Below, piece after piece: positions 1 through 9,767 of a DNA stretch of 64,000 bases. The stretch comes from a bacterium. GTDB taxonomy: Bacteria; Latescibacterota; Latescibacteria; Latescibacterales; Latescibacteraceae. Location: the NCBI GenBank assembly GCA_021372535.1, contig JAJFUH010000107.1:45894-109893 (forward strand), written 5' to 3'. The position numbers and the translations under genes are program-made. Each line of letters begins with the position of its first letter. Position 1 is the stretch's first letter. The notes beneath the pieces were generated by a model. It saw only the letters and a program-made list of their open reading frames with translations. It did not search any database and was not told where the DNA came from.

Positions 1-2307
1 GGCGTTCGAACACATCCGGGTGACCATAAAGATATTCATGCCGGAATCACGCTTGATTCTGCCTGTAATGGCATCCCCGAAGGCGAAGGGATTTCCGGAT
101 TACGGGAAATCATTGCCCGCCCTCAGGAATTCCATAAAAAAAACAGAAATCCTGATACATCACGCGGTATTGAATCCCCTCAATATTATTCTCCGTACAG
201 CCTGAATTCAGAGAACGAAGGATTGAAATGGTTTCTCCCTGATGGTGTAGTTACGGAGCGCGATAATAACGGTAATCCCGTCCGTGTCAGGGGCATCATG
301 GATATTTCGAAGCTCTCGGAAGCCGAAGAAGTACTCCGTGAGAGCGAGGAACAATACCGGATTTTATTTGAAACGTCTCTTGATCCGATCGGTATTACAA
401 CACAGGGAACAACCGTACGCGATGTTAATCAGGCATGGCTCGATCTTTTTGGATATACACGGGAAGATGTCAGAGAGATGAATCTGGGCTGTTTATATCT
501 CCGCGACAAAGACCGTCAGAAATATCTTGATGAAATTGACAGAAATGGGAAAGTCCGTGATTATGAAATCAAACTCCTGCGAAAAGACGGCATGGTGCTG
601 GACTGTCTTGTTTCGACGACTTTACGCTCTGCGGCCAATGGAGACGGGAAAATATACCAGACCATAATTCGTGATATCACCGAAAGGAAACGGCTCCTCG
701 ATCGTCTTTCCGTTCTCAACGACTGCTTTCTGAAATTCGGGACCGATCCTCTTGATAATATAAATCAGCTCGTGGAGACATGCGGGAGGCTGCTAGGTGC
801 CGAATGCGCTTTTTATCATCGCATTTACGATCGGAATCTGTGTGCATGGAACTCATGGCATACTCCTCCCGAGCTGGAAAATATCAAAAAACCGCTTGGT
901 CACGTGCTCCATGACGCTATCATGAATTCTGAACGCGGTCTCTTTGTCATCCGGGATGTACCGGAATCGGAATATCATTTCGATGACCCTGAGCTGAAGA
1001 AGTTCGGGTTTAAAACTTATATTGCCAGGATTCTGAAAATCGGGAATGGCCAGATAGGGGCTCTCTGCGTTTTATATAAAAAAGATTATAAGCCCACGAA
1101 TGATGACGAATGGTTGATGGGAGTCATCGCTTCGGCAATTGTTGCCGAAGAGAAACGAAAACTGGCGGAGGATGCCCTCCGTAAAAGTGAAGAACGTCTG
1201 CGTCAGGTTATCGATCTTGTTCCCCACTATATATTCGCGCGGGACACAAAAGGTAAAATTGTCCTTGCAAACAAGGCTTTCTCGCAAGTGTTCGGAAAAA
1301 GCGTCGAACAGGTGACAGGTTCTCATTATTATAATTTGTCCCCTGATAATAATGGTGGAGAAGAAATGTTCAAAACCGACCAGGAAACCATTCGGAGTGG
1401 CAAACCGAAATACTATCCCATTCAATCGATTACCTTTCCCGATGGCGCAGTTCATATCCTTCAAACGACAAAAATTCCGTTTACTATCGCTGACTCCGGT
1501 GAACCGGCAATACTCTTCATTTCAGCGGATATAACAGAACAAAAAAAGGCGGAAGAAGCGCTCCGGACATCAGAAGCTCACTATCGAGAGCTGATCGAGA
1601 GCATTAATGATGTTATTTTTGTCATCGATACAACCGGGATATTAACCTATATAAACATGCTTGTTGAGCCGGTCTTTGGATATTTGCCTTCCGAGGTAAT
1701 CGGCCAGCATTATACCCGTTTTTTCCTGAAGGAAGACCTCCAGAAGGCATGCAGGTTTTTCCGGAAAAATCTTCTCGGCCAGCATGACACTGAAGAATTC
1801 AGAATTCTCGATAAATCCGGAAAACCCAGGTATATCCGTGCTTCAGCCAGAATATTGAAAAATAATAAAGGGACAATCATAGGATTACGAGGTCTTATGA
1901 TTGATATCACCGAACGAAAAAAAATTGAAAAGAAAATAAGGAAAAGCGGATATCTGGATTCCAGTATATTTGATATACCGTTAAATCCTTTTACGGTAAC
2001 CACCCATGAAGGCAAAATATTGGATATAAGCCAGTCATGTCTTGACCTTTTCGGCTATACCCGACAGGAGATAATGAACATCGATCTGAAAAAAACATAT
2101 GTCAATCCCGATGACTCTAAAAAGTTATTGCATATGCTGAAAATGAACGGATATGTGAAGGATTTTCCGGTAAATTTCCGTAAAAAAGACGGCTCTGTCA
2201 TCTCCTGTCTTCTGACCGCAAATATGCTGTATATCAACGGAGACTCGCTCCTGGGATACCTTTCATTTATCCGTGAAGTCCCCGCCCGGAAATCATTCCT
2301 TATATAA
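1..2307 (+). CDS. PAS/GAF multi-domain sensor protein, 5' end outside window
   Basis: The reading frame is open from base 1, so the gene begins left of the window; about 768 codons are visible. A TTG at 223 is not the start, because the residues after it (DGVVTERDNNGNPVRVRG, then ISKLSEAEEVL) are the end of a PAS domain. The visible order is PAS tail, PAS (LFGYTREDV, ending RDITERKR), GAF (about 240-390 of the visible protein), PAS, PAS, and a final PAS (LFGYTRQEI) that runs almost to the stop. There is no H-box, ATPase, GGDEF, EAL or receiver domain in the visible part, so any output domain would have to be N-terminal or on a partner protein. It is probably a cytoplasmic signal-input protein. 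The ligand is unknown. Confidence 0.85.
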   Translation, partial: GVRTHPGDHKDIHAGITLDSACNGIPEGEGISGLREIIARPQEFHKKNRNPDTSRGIESPQYYSPYSLNSENEGLKWFLPDGVVTERDNNGNPVRVRGIMDISKLSEAEEVLRESEEQYRILFETSLDPIGITTQGTTVRDVNQAWLDLFGYTREDVREMNLGCLYLRDKDRQKYLDEIDRNGKVRDYEIKLLRKDGMVLDCLVSTTLRSAANGDGKIYQTIIRDITERKRLLDRLSVLNDCFLKFGTDPLDNINQLVETCGRLLGAECAFYHRIYDRNLCAWNSWHTPPELENIKKPLGHVLHDAIMNSERGLFVIRDVPESEYHFDDPELKKFGFKTYIARILKIGNGQIGALCVLYKKDYKPTNDDEWLMGVIASAIVAEEKRKLAEDALRKSEERLRQVIDLVPHYIFARDTKGKIVLANKAFSQVFGKSVEQVTGSHYYNLSPDNNGGEEMFKTDQETIRSGKPKYYPIQSITFPDGAVHILQTTKIPFTIADSGEPAILFISADITEQKKAEEALRTSEAHYRELIESINDVIFVIDTTGILTYINMLVEPVFGYLPSEVIGQHYTRFFLKEDLQKACRFFRKNLLGQHDTEEFRILDKSGKPRYIRASARILKNNKGTIIGLRGLMIDITERKKIEKKIRKSGYLDSSIFDIPLNPFTVTTHEGKILDISQSCLDLFGYTRQEIMNIDLKKTYVNPDDSKKLLHMLKMNGYVKDFPVNFRKKDGSVISCLLTANMLYINGDSLLGYLSFIREVPARKSFLI

Positions 2308-2513
2308 TTCCCCCGATAGTCTCTTGTAAAAATAGTATGGCTGAAACCCGATAAAGCATGTAAATAGACCGGCTGAACGTCTGTGGTTAATCAGGGAGAA
2401 TCACCGTTTTTCTCAATCGTTAAAACCCGTTTTATTTTCACCGTGATTTGTCATATCTTACATTTCACTTATAAAGACAACCATTCAGTGTGAGAACATA
2501 CTTGGAGGTAATT
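2308..2513. other. Intergenic gap between sensor and FG-GAP gene
   Basis: About 200 bp without a gene. No clear terminator hairpin was found after the sensor stop. The only clear signal is the GGAGGT ribosome-binding site at 2504-2509 that serves the next gene. Confidence 0.5.
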
Positions 2514-5369
2514 ATGTGTAAAAAAAGATCCTGCAGCTCCTTGATACTGTCTTTTACAGCGTTTACAATGCTGCTTGTTTTTCCATTTACCGCATCACCG
2601 GAAAACAGAACGGTTATACGGCATCATGGTTTCGAAGACTTCAGTAAGGGCACTTTCGGAGACAGTGGCGCGAATATCTATGTGTCTAAAGCAGGCGGGA
2701 TTCAACTGATCAACCGATGGGATTTAAACAATGACGGCTTTCTCGATCTGCTCATCAACCAGGATCATAATTCATTTGAAACAGTCGATGCATTCATTTA
2801 TCATGGCACAAAGAACGGCTTCCATTCCCTTTTCCCGTCCGCATGGAAACAACTTCCCGCCTACAAACTTTTCACCAAGGTCAACGAAACGAAGCAATAC
2901 ATGGATTTTTTACCGACATTCGGAGGCGGGCCATGCAAAGTCGGGGATTTCAATCATGACGGCTATACTGACATCGTGTTTGTCAATATCATCCATAATT
3001 ATACCTATAACACGTCAGCTTATCTTTACCTGGGCAGCCCGGAAGGTTTTTCCGTTGTACACCGTCAGGAGATTCCCACGTATTATGCCCAGGATGTTGA
3101 AGCTGCCGACCTGAATCGCGACGGATATCCTGATCTCGTTTTTGCCAATTATGGCTATGAATGGGGGAAACAGCGGGGATACCGTCATCATCTCGAGTCG
3201 TACGTTTACTGGGGCAGCCCCGAGCTGTATTCGAAAGATCGCCGTATCTCACTGCCCACGGTGAGTGCAACGAGCTGCACTGCGGGGGATTTCGACGGCG
3301 ACGGATGGACCGACCTTGCATTTGCCAATGCCGATCCGCAGCCCGGTGTGTATGTTTATTTGAACAAAAACGGCAGTTTTTCCGCCGATAATCGTCTGGA
3401 AATTCAGGGAGACAGACCTTTGGTGGTCCGTTCCGGAGATGTGAACGCAGACGGCATCGATGATCTTATGGTCTGTTCGTCCGGAAAGGGGATCGATCTT
3501 TATCCCGGGTGTTCCCCGTTCCGCCTGGAAAAAGCTTATACTGTTCCGGCGCAGCGTGTCCGTGATATCAAGGTGAAGGATGTGAACCGTGACGGGAATG
3601 TTGATCTCATCTGTGCAAGCAGCATAACCGTATCGGATACCCTCATGTTCGGGCACAGCGAAAACAGCTATGCGGTTTCATCTTCCGCCTCTCAGGTCAC
3701 TCCGACCGTATCCGAGATATTCTGGGGTTCGAAGAAAGGCTTTTCCCCTGACCGGTGCCTCCTGCTGCCCTCGAACTATCCACAGGCGGTGGATGTCGCC
3801 GATCTCAACGGCGACTCGTACGACGATATTGTTTTTGCCAATTTCGGCTTTGGGAACAATAATGATGTTCCTTCCTTCATATACTGGGGATCGGAGGATG
3901 GTTACGATCCTTCCTGCCGCACTCATATTCAGGGTTTCGGCGCCGATGGAGTGGCATCCGCCGATTTTGACCGTGACGGTATGACAGATGTTCTTCTCAT
4001 GAATCAGATCAGCCAGACCAGCCCCGTACCCTCAGTTGTATACTGGGGGAATCCCGCTCATTACTATTCCGAGGCTGCCTCCACGTTTATCCCCTGTAAC
4101 GATCCCTATTATTCGAAGGTGGCCGATCTCAACGATGACGGATACGTCGACATCGTATTCGGCGGATTTCTCTCGATCGCGTGGGGCAGCGCGTCGGGTT
4201 TCCGAGAACATACCGATTTTAATTTCCATACGCTCGGTGTGACAGTGCAGGATTTCAACAGGGACGGATTTCTCGACATCGGAGTCAACGCATACGAGAA
4301 CGGCGCGAAAGGGTATATTATATGGGGATCACCGCAGGGATACTCTCTCGACAAAAAGACCCTCGTAACGGATAAAAACACCGCGAATCCCTGGGGCGTA
4401 ACCACTGCCGATCTCAACAGGGACGGCTGCCTGGATATTGTGTATGCATCGGGAGACAACCCAAAACGTTCTACGGAGATCGTATGGGGCACCCCGCAAG
4501 GTTATGAAAATACGACATCAACGTTTCTGAATACCAACAGGGTGGAAAGCCCGGCTATTGCCGACCTTGACGGGAACGGCTGGCTCGATCTGATATTCCC
4601 GGGCGGAGTCAATCTCGATACCCTCGATTATCACAGCCCGAGCCTCATATACTGGGGCAGCGCGACAGGGTATTCCGAAGACCGGAGAAGCGAGCTGGAA
4701 GCCTATGCATCGTTCGAAGTCAGCGTTGACGATCTCAACCGTGACGGTTTCCTCGACATCGTTGCCAGCAATTATCAGGCGGAATCGACGAGACATGTGC
4801 CCATCTATATCTACTGGGGAAATGCTCAACACACCTACGGTAACCAGAACAGGACTGAGCTCCCGGGGCAGTCTTCGGCCGGTATCGAGCTGCTCGATCT
4901 CAATTCCGACGATTTTCCTGATATTATTGTGACCAATCATATTGAGCACGGCGATCACAGCATCGAATCGTATATTTACTGGGGAAGTCCCGATGGTTAT
5001 TCGGTCGGACGCAGAACCTCGCTTCCGACAATCGGTCCCCATTTTCTTAAAAATATCGATAAGGGCAACATATATAACCGCAGTCCTTTTTTCGATTATA
5101 TCTCTCCCCCGATAATCCTTCCCGACAAGGTGAAACGGGTAACGGTGGAGTGGACAGGGGAAACACCCCATAATACGGATATCCGTTTCGAATACCGTAG
5201 CGCTGCAGACGAAGCGGGGCTCGCAAAGGCCAAATGGTTGACCGTTACGTCCGGCAAACCCTTTTCTCCGGGACGGGGGGCACAGTTCATTCAATACAGG
5301 GCAGTATTCATATCGCCTGATGGTGGCAGCAGTCCGGTTCTGAAGGAAGTGGTATTGACATGTGAGTGA
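2514..5369 (+). CDS. Secreted FG-GAP/VCBS repeat protein (predicted beta-propeller)
   Basis: A 951-residue exported protein. The ATG at 2514 was chosen because GGAGGT lies 4 bases upstream; a GTG at 2490 would put that site inside the gene. The N-terminus is a signal peptide (basic MCKKR, hydrophobic run, then TASPE). About 14 repeats carry the calcium-binding pattern D-x-[ND]-x-[ND]-G-[YF]-x-D (for example DFNHDGYTD, DLNRDGYPD, DFNRDGFLD), alternating with a Y-W-G-S-P-x-G-Y motif. This is the integrin-alpha-like FG-GAP/VCBS blade pattern, enough for two 7-bladed propellers. The last ~90 residues after PPIILPDKV look like a separate beta-sandwich. Such proteins usually act in surface adhesion or glycan/protein binding. 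No catalytic residues are recognisable. It is not visibly in an operon. Confidence 0.85.
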   Translation: MCKKRSCSSLILSFTAFTMLLVFPFTASPENRTVIRHHGFEDFSKGTFGDSGANIYVSKAGGIQLINRWDLNNDGFLDLLINQDHNSFETVDAFIYHGTKNGFHSLFPSAWKQLPAYKLFTKVNETKQYMDFLPTFGGGPCKVGDFNHDGYTDIVFVNIIHNYTYNTSAYLYLGSPEGFSVVHRQEIPTYYAQDVEAADLNRDGYPDLVFANYGYEWGKQRGYRHHLESYVYWGSPELYSKDRRISLPTVSATSCTAGDFDGDGWTDLAFANADPQPGVYVYLNKNGSFSADNRLEIQGDRPLVVRSGDVNADGIDDLMVCSSGKGIDLYPGCSPFRLEKAYTVPAQRVRDIKVKDVNRDGNVDLICASSITVSDTLMFGHSENSYAVSSSASQVTPTVSEIFWGSKKGFSPDRCLLLPSNYPQAVDVADLNGDSYDDIVFANFGFGNNNDVPSFIYWGSEDGYDPSCRTHIQGFGADGVASADFDRDGMTDVLLMNQISQTSPVPSVVYWGNPAHYYSEAASTFIPCNDPYYSKVADLNDDGYVDIVFGGFLSIAWGSASGFREHTDFNFHTLGVTVQDFNRDGFLDIGVNAYENGAKGYIIWGSPQGYSLDKKTLVTDKNTANPWGVTTADLNRDGCLDIVYASGDNPKRSTEIVWGTPQGYENTTSTFLNTNRVESPAIADLDGNGWLDLIFPGGVNLDTLDYHSPSLIYWGSATGYSEDRRSELEAYASFEVSVDDLNRDGFLDIVASNYQAESTRHVPIYIYWGNAQHTYGNQNRTELPGQSSAGIELLDLNSDDFPDIIVTNHIEHGDHSIESYIYWGSPDGYSVGRRTSLPTIGPHFLKNIDKGNIYNRSPFFDYISPPIILPDKVKRVTVEWTGETPHNTDIRFEYRSAADEAGLAKAKWLTVTSGKPFSPGRGAQFIQYRAVFISPDGGSSPVLKEVVLTCE

Positions 5370-5404
5370 TGTGGTTTTCGGCGGGTTCGGACAAAGAACG
5401 CATC

Positions 5405-5433
5405 TTGACAATGATGAACGAATAATGTATATT
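5405..5433 (+). promoter_or_regulatory. Sigma70-type promoter of tRNA-Ala
   Basis: TTGACA at 5405-5410, a 17-bp spacer, then TATATT at 5428-5433. This places the start site 5-7 bases before the mature tRNA at 5445. Confidence 0.75.
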
Positions 5434-5444
5434 TGCAATTCGGT

Positions 5445-5521
5445 GGGGCTATAGCTCAGCTGGGATGAGCGCCTGACTGGCAGTCAGGAGGTCGTCGGTT
5501 CAATCCCGACTAGCTCCACCA
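5445..5521 (+). tRNA. tRNA-Ala (anticodon GGC), CCA encoded
   Basis: A full cloverleaf folds by hand. The acceptor GGGGCTA/TAGCTCC includes the G3-U70 wobble pair that marks alanine tRNAs. The D stem is GCTC/GAGC, the anticodon stem CCTGA/TCAGG with loop CTGGCAG (anticodon GGC), and the T stem GTCGG/CCGAC with loop TTCAATC. Discriminator A and an encoded CCA end the gene. It stands alone with its own promoter. Fragments resembling its 3' end recur at 18.81, 19.04 and 31.51 kb. Confidence 0.97.
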
Positions 5522-5933
5522 ATATTTTCGATTTGTTTATTTTAAATTGGAGACATATCCCCACGAGGTTCCTTTTAGTCCGGAATTCCCTATATCAAAA
5601 TCATAAGCAGTAAAATTTCTTTTCATATTCTTATTTTAAACGATTACTATCCTATTAATAATCTTATGCAAGTATTTTCTTCACGTTGATTTGGATGTAG
5701 CCCTCCGGTTTTCTCACTGGCAGATAAATGAATTTTTCCTCGAATCAATCCCGTCTGATGCAGTAGAAAGAGAGAATAAAAACTTCTCATAGAGAAACAT
5801 ATAATGAAAACGAAAGCAGCCATAATAACAATCGGATTTGTCTGGTCAACAACCGTGTATGTCATGCTTTTCGCATCAGTTTGAAGTCTGCTGATAACCA
5901 TCGTCTGAATTTATCCTTTTCCTTCAAATTAAT

Positions 5934-5960
5934 AAGGCGCCTTTAATGGGTGCCTTTTTT
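5934..5960 (+). terminator. Rho-independent terminator-like hairpin
   Basis: AAGGCGCC (5934-5941) pairs with GGTGCCTT (5949-5956) with one G-U pair, and is followed by a T run. It lies about 400 bp after the tRNA with no gene immediately before it, so it may end a small unannotated transcript or be a relic. Confidence 0.55.
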
Positions 5961-6190
5961 GTTGGGGAAAGTGATGGCCTGGTAAATGGTAATTACATAT
6001 AAGGCGAAAAAAGCGTGTATCAAACCGTATGAGAAAAACAGAGGACTTATTATGTGATAAGTATAAAAATATAGGGGAAGTGGGTGTTTTACCATGATAC
6101 TATCGTCGAGAAATTCTTTTATTCAAGCTTCCACAAAATAGCAATACACCCTCTAAAAAACTTCACTAACACACCGACTGTTCCAGATTA

Positions 6191-6220
6191 CGAACATTGT
6201 TCGGATTTCGGAACATTCCG
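6191..6220 (+). promoter_or_regulatory. Paired palindromic operator, candidate NtrC-type activator site
   Basis: CGAACATTGTTCG (6191-6203) is a perfect odd palindrome. CGGAACATTCCG (6209-6220) has 5-bp arms around CA. The two GAAC starts are 19 bp apart. The pair sits about 130-155 bp upstream of the GG of the sigma54 promoter at 6346, a normal distance for an enhancer-binding activator. A related pair with the same 19-bp offset is at 18462. The binding protein is inferred, not shown. Confidence 0.5.
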
Positions 6221-6345
6221 TTGAGCCGATGAATGATATCGAATCGGAATCGACGTTTCTCATTCCGTTATTTAATAAAATAAAAATCAATTAACATCAA
6301 TAATAACAAATAAATGAATTCTGCACAGTTTTTAAAATGTATGAA

Positions 6346-6361
6346 TGGTATTGTTTTTGCT
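6346..6361 (+). promoter_or_regulatory. Candidate sigma54 (-24/-12) promoter of porin gene
   Basis: TGGTATTGTTTTTGCT matches the sigma54 pattern TGG-N9-TTGC[AT], with exact GG to GC spacing (GG at 6347-6348, GC at 6359-6360). Transcription would start near 6372, ahead of the AAAGGAG site at 6384-6390 and the ATG at 6397. Confidence 0.55.
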
Positions 6362-6396
6362 CTTCTCATGGAATAAAAAAACGAAAGGAGAATTAC

Positions 6397-7986
6397 ATGA
6401 AAAGAGCAGTTATGATTTCTTGTTTTTCGTTTCTGTCTGTACTTGTCTGTACATATTCGGTTCCGGCTCAGACGTTGAATACTATTCTGGCCAAGCTCCA
6501 GACGGTAGAAGAACGTCTCAACGAGCACGAAAAAAACTCCGGAGCTGAAATATCGAAGCAGATCGATAAAGCTCTTGCAGTCAGACTCGCATCAATCGAG
6601 TCTGACCGAAAAAGCGAGCAGGTGCAGGTGAAGTCGAATTTTGCGAAGGTGGACAGCCTTGCCATCAATACCCAGATCGATTCTACGATAGCCTCTCTCA
6701 GGTCTCAAATCGACCTCCTGCAGGAAAGCGTTAAGGAAATGAAAAATACCATAGAAAATCAGGCTGATGACGAGAGCAAAGCTGTCGCAATGGCACCACA
6801 AAATAATCCTCTCATGACGGCTGCAGGCATGATAAACCACGGAGATCAGGCAATTACAACTACCAGTTCTATCGAATCGGTTACACCAGTAAACAATTCG
6901 ACAATGGTCGAAATTGATTATACCCGGTCTCCTTTGGAAATCGAGCATGTTTATTCCGGTGAGTATTTTTCCAAAATTCACGGGGGTATGGAAAAAAAGA
7001 ACCGGGGAGATTATCGGGGTAACTTTGATCTGACTGTTTCGGCAAGCAGCGAAGCGCTGGGACTTTGGAAAGGTACAACATTCAGCGTTGACTTTCAGAA
7101 CGGCAATGGCAGAGGTATAAGCGAATCGTATGTTGGTGACTACCAGGTTCTCAGTAATATCGATGCGGGTAACTTTACCCAGATAAGCGAATACACTCTC
7201 TGTCATTCTTTTGCCGGTAACCGGTTCATGATAAAACTCGGCAAACAGGATGCGAATGAGGATTTCAATGTCGCTGACAACGCGGGCGATTTTATCAATT
7301 CTTCATTTGGTATCATGCCGAATGTCCCCCTTCCGACTTTCCCCGATCCCGGGCTTGGAATATCGGTATTCTACACTCTTTCTGACAACATACAAATTAA
7401 AGCGGGACTCTTCGACGGCCTTAGTCATGGAGGTTCGTGGGGATTTAACACCGCTTTCAGTTCCCACGGGGAAAGCAGTTCGGTCATGGAATTATCATAT
7501 GGTTCGAGCCTTCTGCCGTTCTTTAAAAAACGGGGCACATTCAAAATTGGACTCTGGCGTCACGGCGGTCTGTATGCACCTGTTGCAGGAACTGGAAGCA
7601 AATCGGAGAACCTTGGCGGATATTGTATCTATGAACAGGGGATTTTGGGTTATGCTGAATCTGATCATCACCATGTAGATATGTTTTTGCAGTATGGATA
7701 TGCTGACAGGGAAATAAGCGCCATACCAAATTATGCAGGAATCGGATTCAAAGCAGACGGTCTCATTACGGGACGTCCTGATGACAGTATGGGTATCGGA
7801 GCAGCATGTGCGCTTGTTAACCCTGAAATGAAAGACATGAAAGGAGAAACAGCATTTGAATACTATTACCAGACAACCATAATGGGTAAACTGACATTAC
7901 AGCCCGATGTACAATATATTATTAATCCCGGAGGTATGTATGACAATGCACTCGTAACCGGTATGCGGGTATATATTAATTTTTAA
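6397..7986 (+). CDS. OprB-like carbohydrate-selective porin
   Basis: A 529-residue outer-membrane protein. The ATG at 6397 follows AAAGGAG by 6 bases. A signal peptide (MKRAVMISCFSF through VPAQT) leads into a predicted coiled coil at about 25-130 (LNTILAKLQTVEERLNEHE), probably a periplasmic oligomerisation or peptidoglycan-spanning stalk. Then comes a beta-barrel of about 350 residues with alternating aromatic/polar strands. LGKQDANEDF, the C-terminal block LTLQPDVQYIINPGG and a terminal phenylalanine (MRVYINF) are typical of the OprB family, which lets sugars and related solutes diffuse across the outer membrane. A sigma54-type promoter and paired palindromes lie upstream, and a chemoreceptor follows 66 bp downstream, so solute uptake and sensing may be linked. 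The substrate is unknown. Confidence 0.82.
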   Translation: MKRAVMISCFSFLSVLVCTYSVPAQTLNTILAKLQTVEERLNEHEKNSGAEISKQIDKALAVRLASIESDRKSEQVQVKSNFAKVDSLAINTQIDSTIASLRSQIDLLQESVKEMKNTIENQADDESKAVAMAPQNNPLMTAAGMINHGDQAITTTSSIESVTPVNNSTMVEIDYTRSPLEIEHVYSGEYFSKIHGGMEKKNRGDYRGNFDLTVSASSEALGLWKGTTFSVDFQNGNGRGISESYVGDYQVLSNIDAGNFTQISEYTLCHSFAGNRFMIKLGKQDANEDFNVADNAGDFINSSFGIMPNVPLPTFPDPGLGISVFYTLSDNIQIKAGLFDGLSHGGSWGFNTAFSSHGESSSVMELSYGSSLLPFFKKRGTFKIGLWRHGGLYAPVAGTGSKSENLGGYCIYEQGILGYAESDHHHVDMFLQYGYADREISAIPNYAGIGFKADGLITGRPDDSMGIGAACALVNPEMKDMKGETAFEYYYQTTIMGKLTLQPDVQYIINPGGMYDNALVTGMRVYINF

Positions 7987-8052
7987 ACAGATGAAGTAAC
8001 GTTAGCTTCATGTATCATTTAATCACTCACTCTTGGAAAAGGAAATGTCTCG

Positions 8053-9702
8053 ATGTTCACAAACATGAAACTTTCAGCGAAAATGACCCTGATGGGCGCA
8101 GGCATTGTCTTTGCTCTCGGGATACTCGGATTTATCGTGTACCATTCCAATTCGACCATCAAGGCAACAATGGAAATCAGCGACGAGATGACCAGTGAAA
8201 ACAATATCGTCCAGGATACCAGAGAAAGCGAACTCCGTATGATCAGCCTTGTGAGAGCGGCGCTTCTTGACAGGGAAGATGGTGAAATTGAATCAGGAAG
8301 AATGAATACTATTACCCAGTCCGTGGAAACGATAAAAAAGAATCTCGCCGAAATAGAAAAATTAGCGGATAATGACGTGGAAAAAGTAAATCTTAAAATA
8401 GCCAGCGATAATCTCGATCTCCTGACGAAGATAATTCAGGAAGATTTGGTTAAACTTATTGCACTCTACAAAAACAAGGATACCGACCTTGCGAAACTTG
8501 AACAGCAGGTGCAGGTTCTCGATTCCCAAATTGAGGAATATGGCAATAAAACAGAAGAGAGTCTTGGTAAAATCGAAGAATACACGTCCGGGGAGATGAA
8601 TAAGGCCTCCACAGGTCTTGACAATGCGATTGCGACATCCTCCACGCTGGCACTCATCACGTTCGTGCTCTCTGTCGTCGGCATTATCCTCGTATTCACC
8701 CTCTTTGCGCGTGGTATTATTAAATCACTCAACAACGTTATCGAGGGTTTGACGGCGGGAGCAGAACAAGTTGCATCAGCATCACGTCAGGTTTCCGCAT
8801 CAAGCCAGCAGCTTGCCGAGGGCGCCAGCGAACAGGCGTCGAGTCTCGAAGAAACCTCATCGTCCATTGAGGAAATAGCCTCCATGGGCCGTCAGAATGC
8901 GGAGAATTCCAACCAGGCCAAGACTATGATGAATGAGGCGCGGAAGATAGTTGAGAAGGTGGATAACCAGATACGCGGCCTGGTCGAAGCTACTGAAAAG
9001 ATCGAAAAGTCGAGTGTGGAAACCGGTAAAATCATTAAAACCATTGATGAAATTGCCTTCCAGACTAACCTGCTGGCGCTTAATGCTGCGGTCGAGGCCG
9101 CACGCGCTGGAGAGGCCGGTGCCGGATTCGCAGTTGTTGCTGACGAGGTGAGGAACCTGGCTATGAGAGCCTCAGAAGCGGCAAAAAACACCTCCGTCCT
9201 GATCGAAAACACCATCAACGCTGTCAAGACCGGAAGCGAGCTCACCAGCTCGACCATGGAAGCGTTTAAAGAAAACTCAGAGATATCGGAGAAGATAGGG
9301 AAACTAGTCGACGAAATCGCAGCCGCTTCAAACGAACAGGCGCAGGGGCTTGTACAGATTAACACGGCTATTTCACAGATGGACCAGGTGACGCAAACAA
9401 CCGCTGCCAATTCCGAGGAATCGGCTTCTGCCAGCGAAGAGCTCACTTCTCAGGCCTCAGAGCTCAATTCCATGGTCGAGATGCTTGTTGTTATTGTCGG
9501 AGGGAGCAACGGTAACGGTAACGGGCGTGGAGCCATTGCACGGGACGATCATCCGAAAAAGCACTCAGCCGTAAGTACCAAACTGAATACGCATAATCCG
9601 GCTCCGCGGGCGTTGCTTAAAACGAAGTTGAAAACCCATGCGAAGGTTGTCAAGGCCAATGATGTAATTCCGTTGGATGAAGAAGAGTTTGAAGCGTTCT
9701 AA
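8053..9702 (+). CDS. Methyl-accepting chemotaxis protein
   Basis: A 549-residue transmembrane chemoreceptor. TM1 is at about 10-30 and TM2 at about 195-218; they enclose a ~165-residue helical periplasmic sensor of the four-helix-bundle (4HB) type. After TM2 there is only a short linker ([15 protein letters not shown]) before the long coiled coil, so a full HAMP domain is not evident. The signalling tip contains [18 protein letters not shown], the hallmark MCP hairpin that contacts CheA and CheW. The Q/E-rich helices ([23 protein letters not shown]) are likely methylation regions. The tail ends in [10 protein letters not shown] after a flexible linker, resembling C-terminal tethers that recruit CheR/CheB. 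No che genes are in the window. It probably shares a transcript with the upstream porin. Confidence 0.92.
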   Translation: MFTNMKLSAKMTLMGAGIVFALGILGFIVYHSNSTIKATMEISDEMTSENNIVQDTRESELRMISLVRAALLDREDGEIESGRMNTITQSVETIKKNLAEIEKLADNDVEKVNLKIASDNLDLLTKIIQEDLVKLIALYKNKDTDLAKLEQQVQVLDSQIEEYGNKTEESLGKIEEYTSGEMNKASTGLDNAIATSSTLALITFVLSVVGIILVFTLFARGIIKSLNNVIEGLTAGAEQVASASRQVSASSQQLAEGASEQASSLEETSSSIEEIASMGRQNAENSNQAKTMMNEARKIVEKVDNQIRGLVEATEKIEKSSVETGKIIKTIDEIAFQTNLLALNAAVEAARAGEAGAGFAVVADEVRNLAMRASEAAKNTSVLIENTINAVKTGSELTSSTMEAFKENSEISEKIGKLVDEIAAASNEQAQGLVQINTAISQMDQVTQTTAANSEESASASEELTSQASELNSMVEMLVVIVGGSNGNGNGRGAIARDDHPKKHSAVSTKLNTHNPAPRALLKTKLKTHAKVVKANDVIPLDEEEFEAF

Positions 9703-9744
9703 TAACGGGAGTTAATTCACGTAAGATAACCTGATGCAATGAAG

Positions 9745-9767
9745 CGGGGGGTACATTGTGCCCCCCG
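9745..9767 (+). terminator. Rho-independent terminator after chemoreceptor gene
   Basis: CGGGGGG (9745-9751) and CCCCCCG (9761-9767) form a perfect 7-bp stem with a 9-base loop, followed by TTATTT, 43 bases after the MCP stop. Confidence 0.8.

Larger units (their letters stand above)
5522..6345. other. Gene-poor AT-rich region after tRNA-Ala
   Basis: No convincing gene. An 84-codon frame on the minus strand (5647-5901) has no recognisable family or ribosome-binding site. The region holds a terminator-like hairpin (5934-5960) and two palindromes (6191-6220) upstream of the porin promoter; both are listed separately. Confidence 0.5.

Noticed and set aside
4518-5438. 306-codon minus-strand frame under the FG-GAP gene
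   Set aside because: Antisense of the repeated D-x-N-x-D-G coding units; periodic only because the real gene is repetitive.
5647-5901. 84-codon minus-strand frame with a hydrophobic segment
   Set aside because: No ribosome-binding site, no known family and AT-rich random-like composition. Not supported as a gene.
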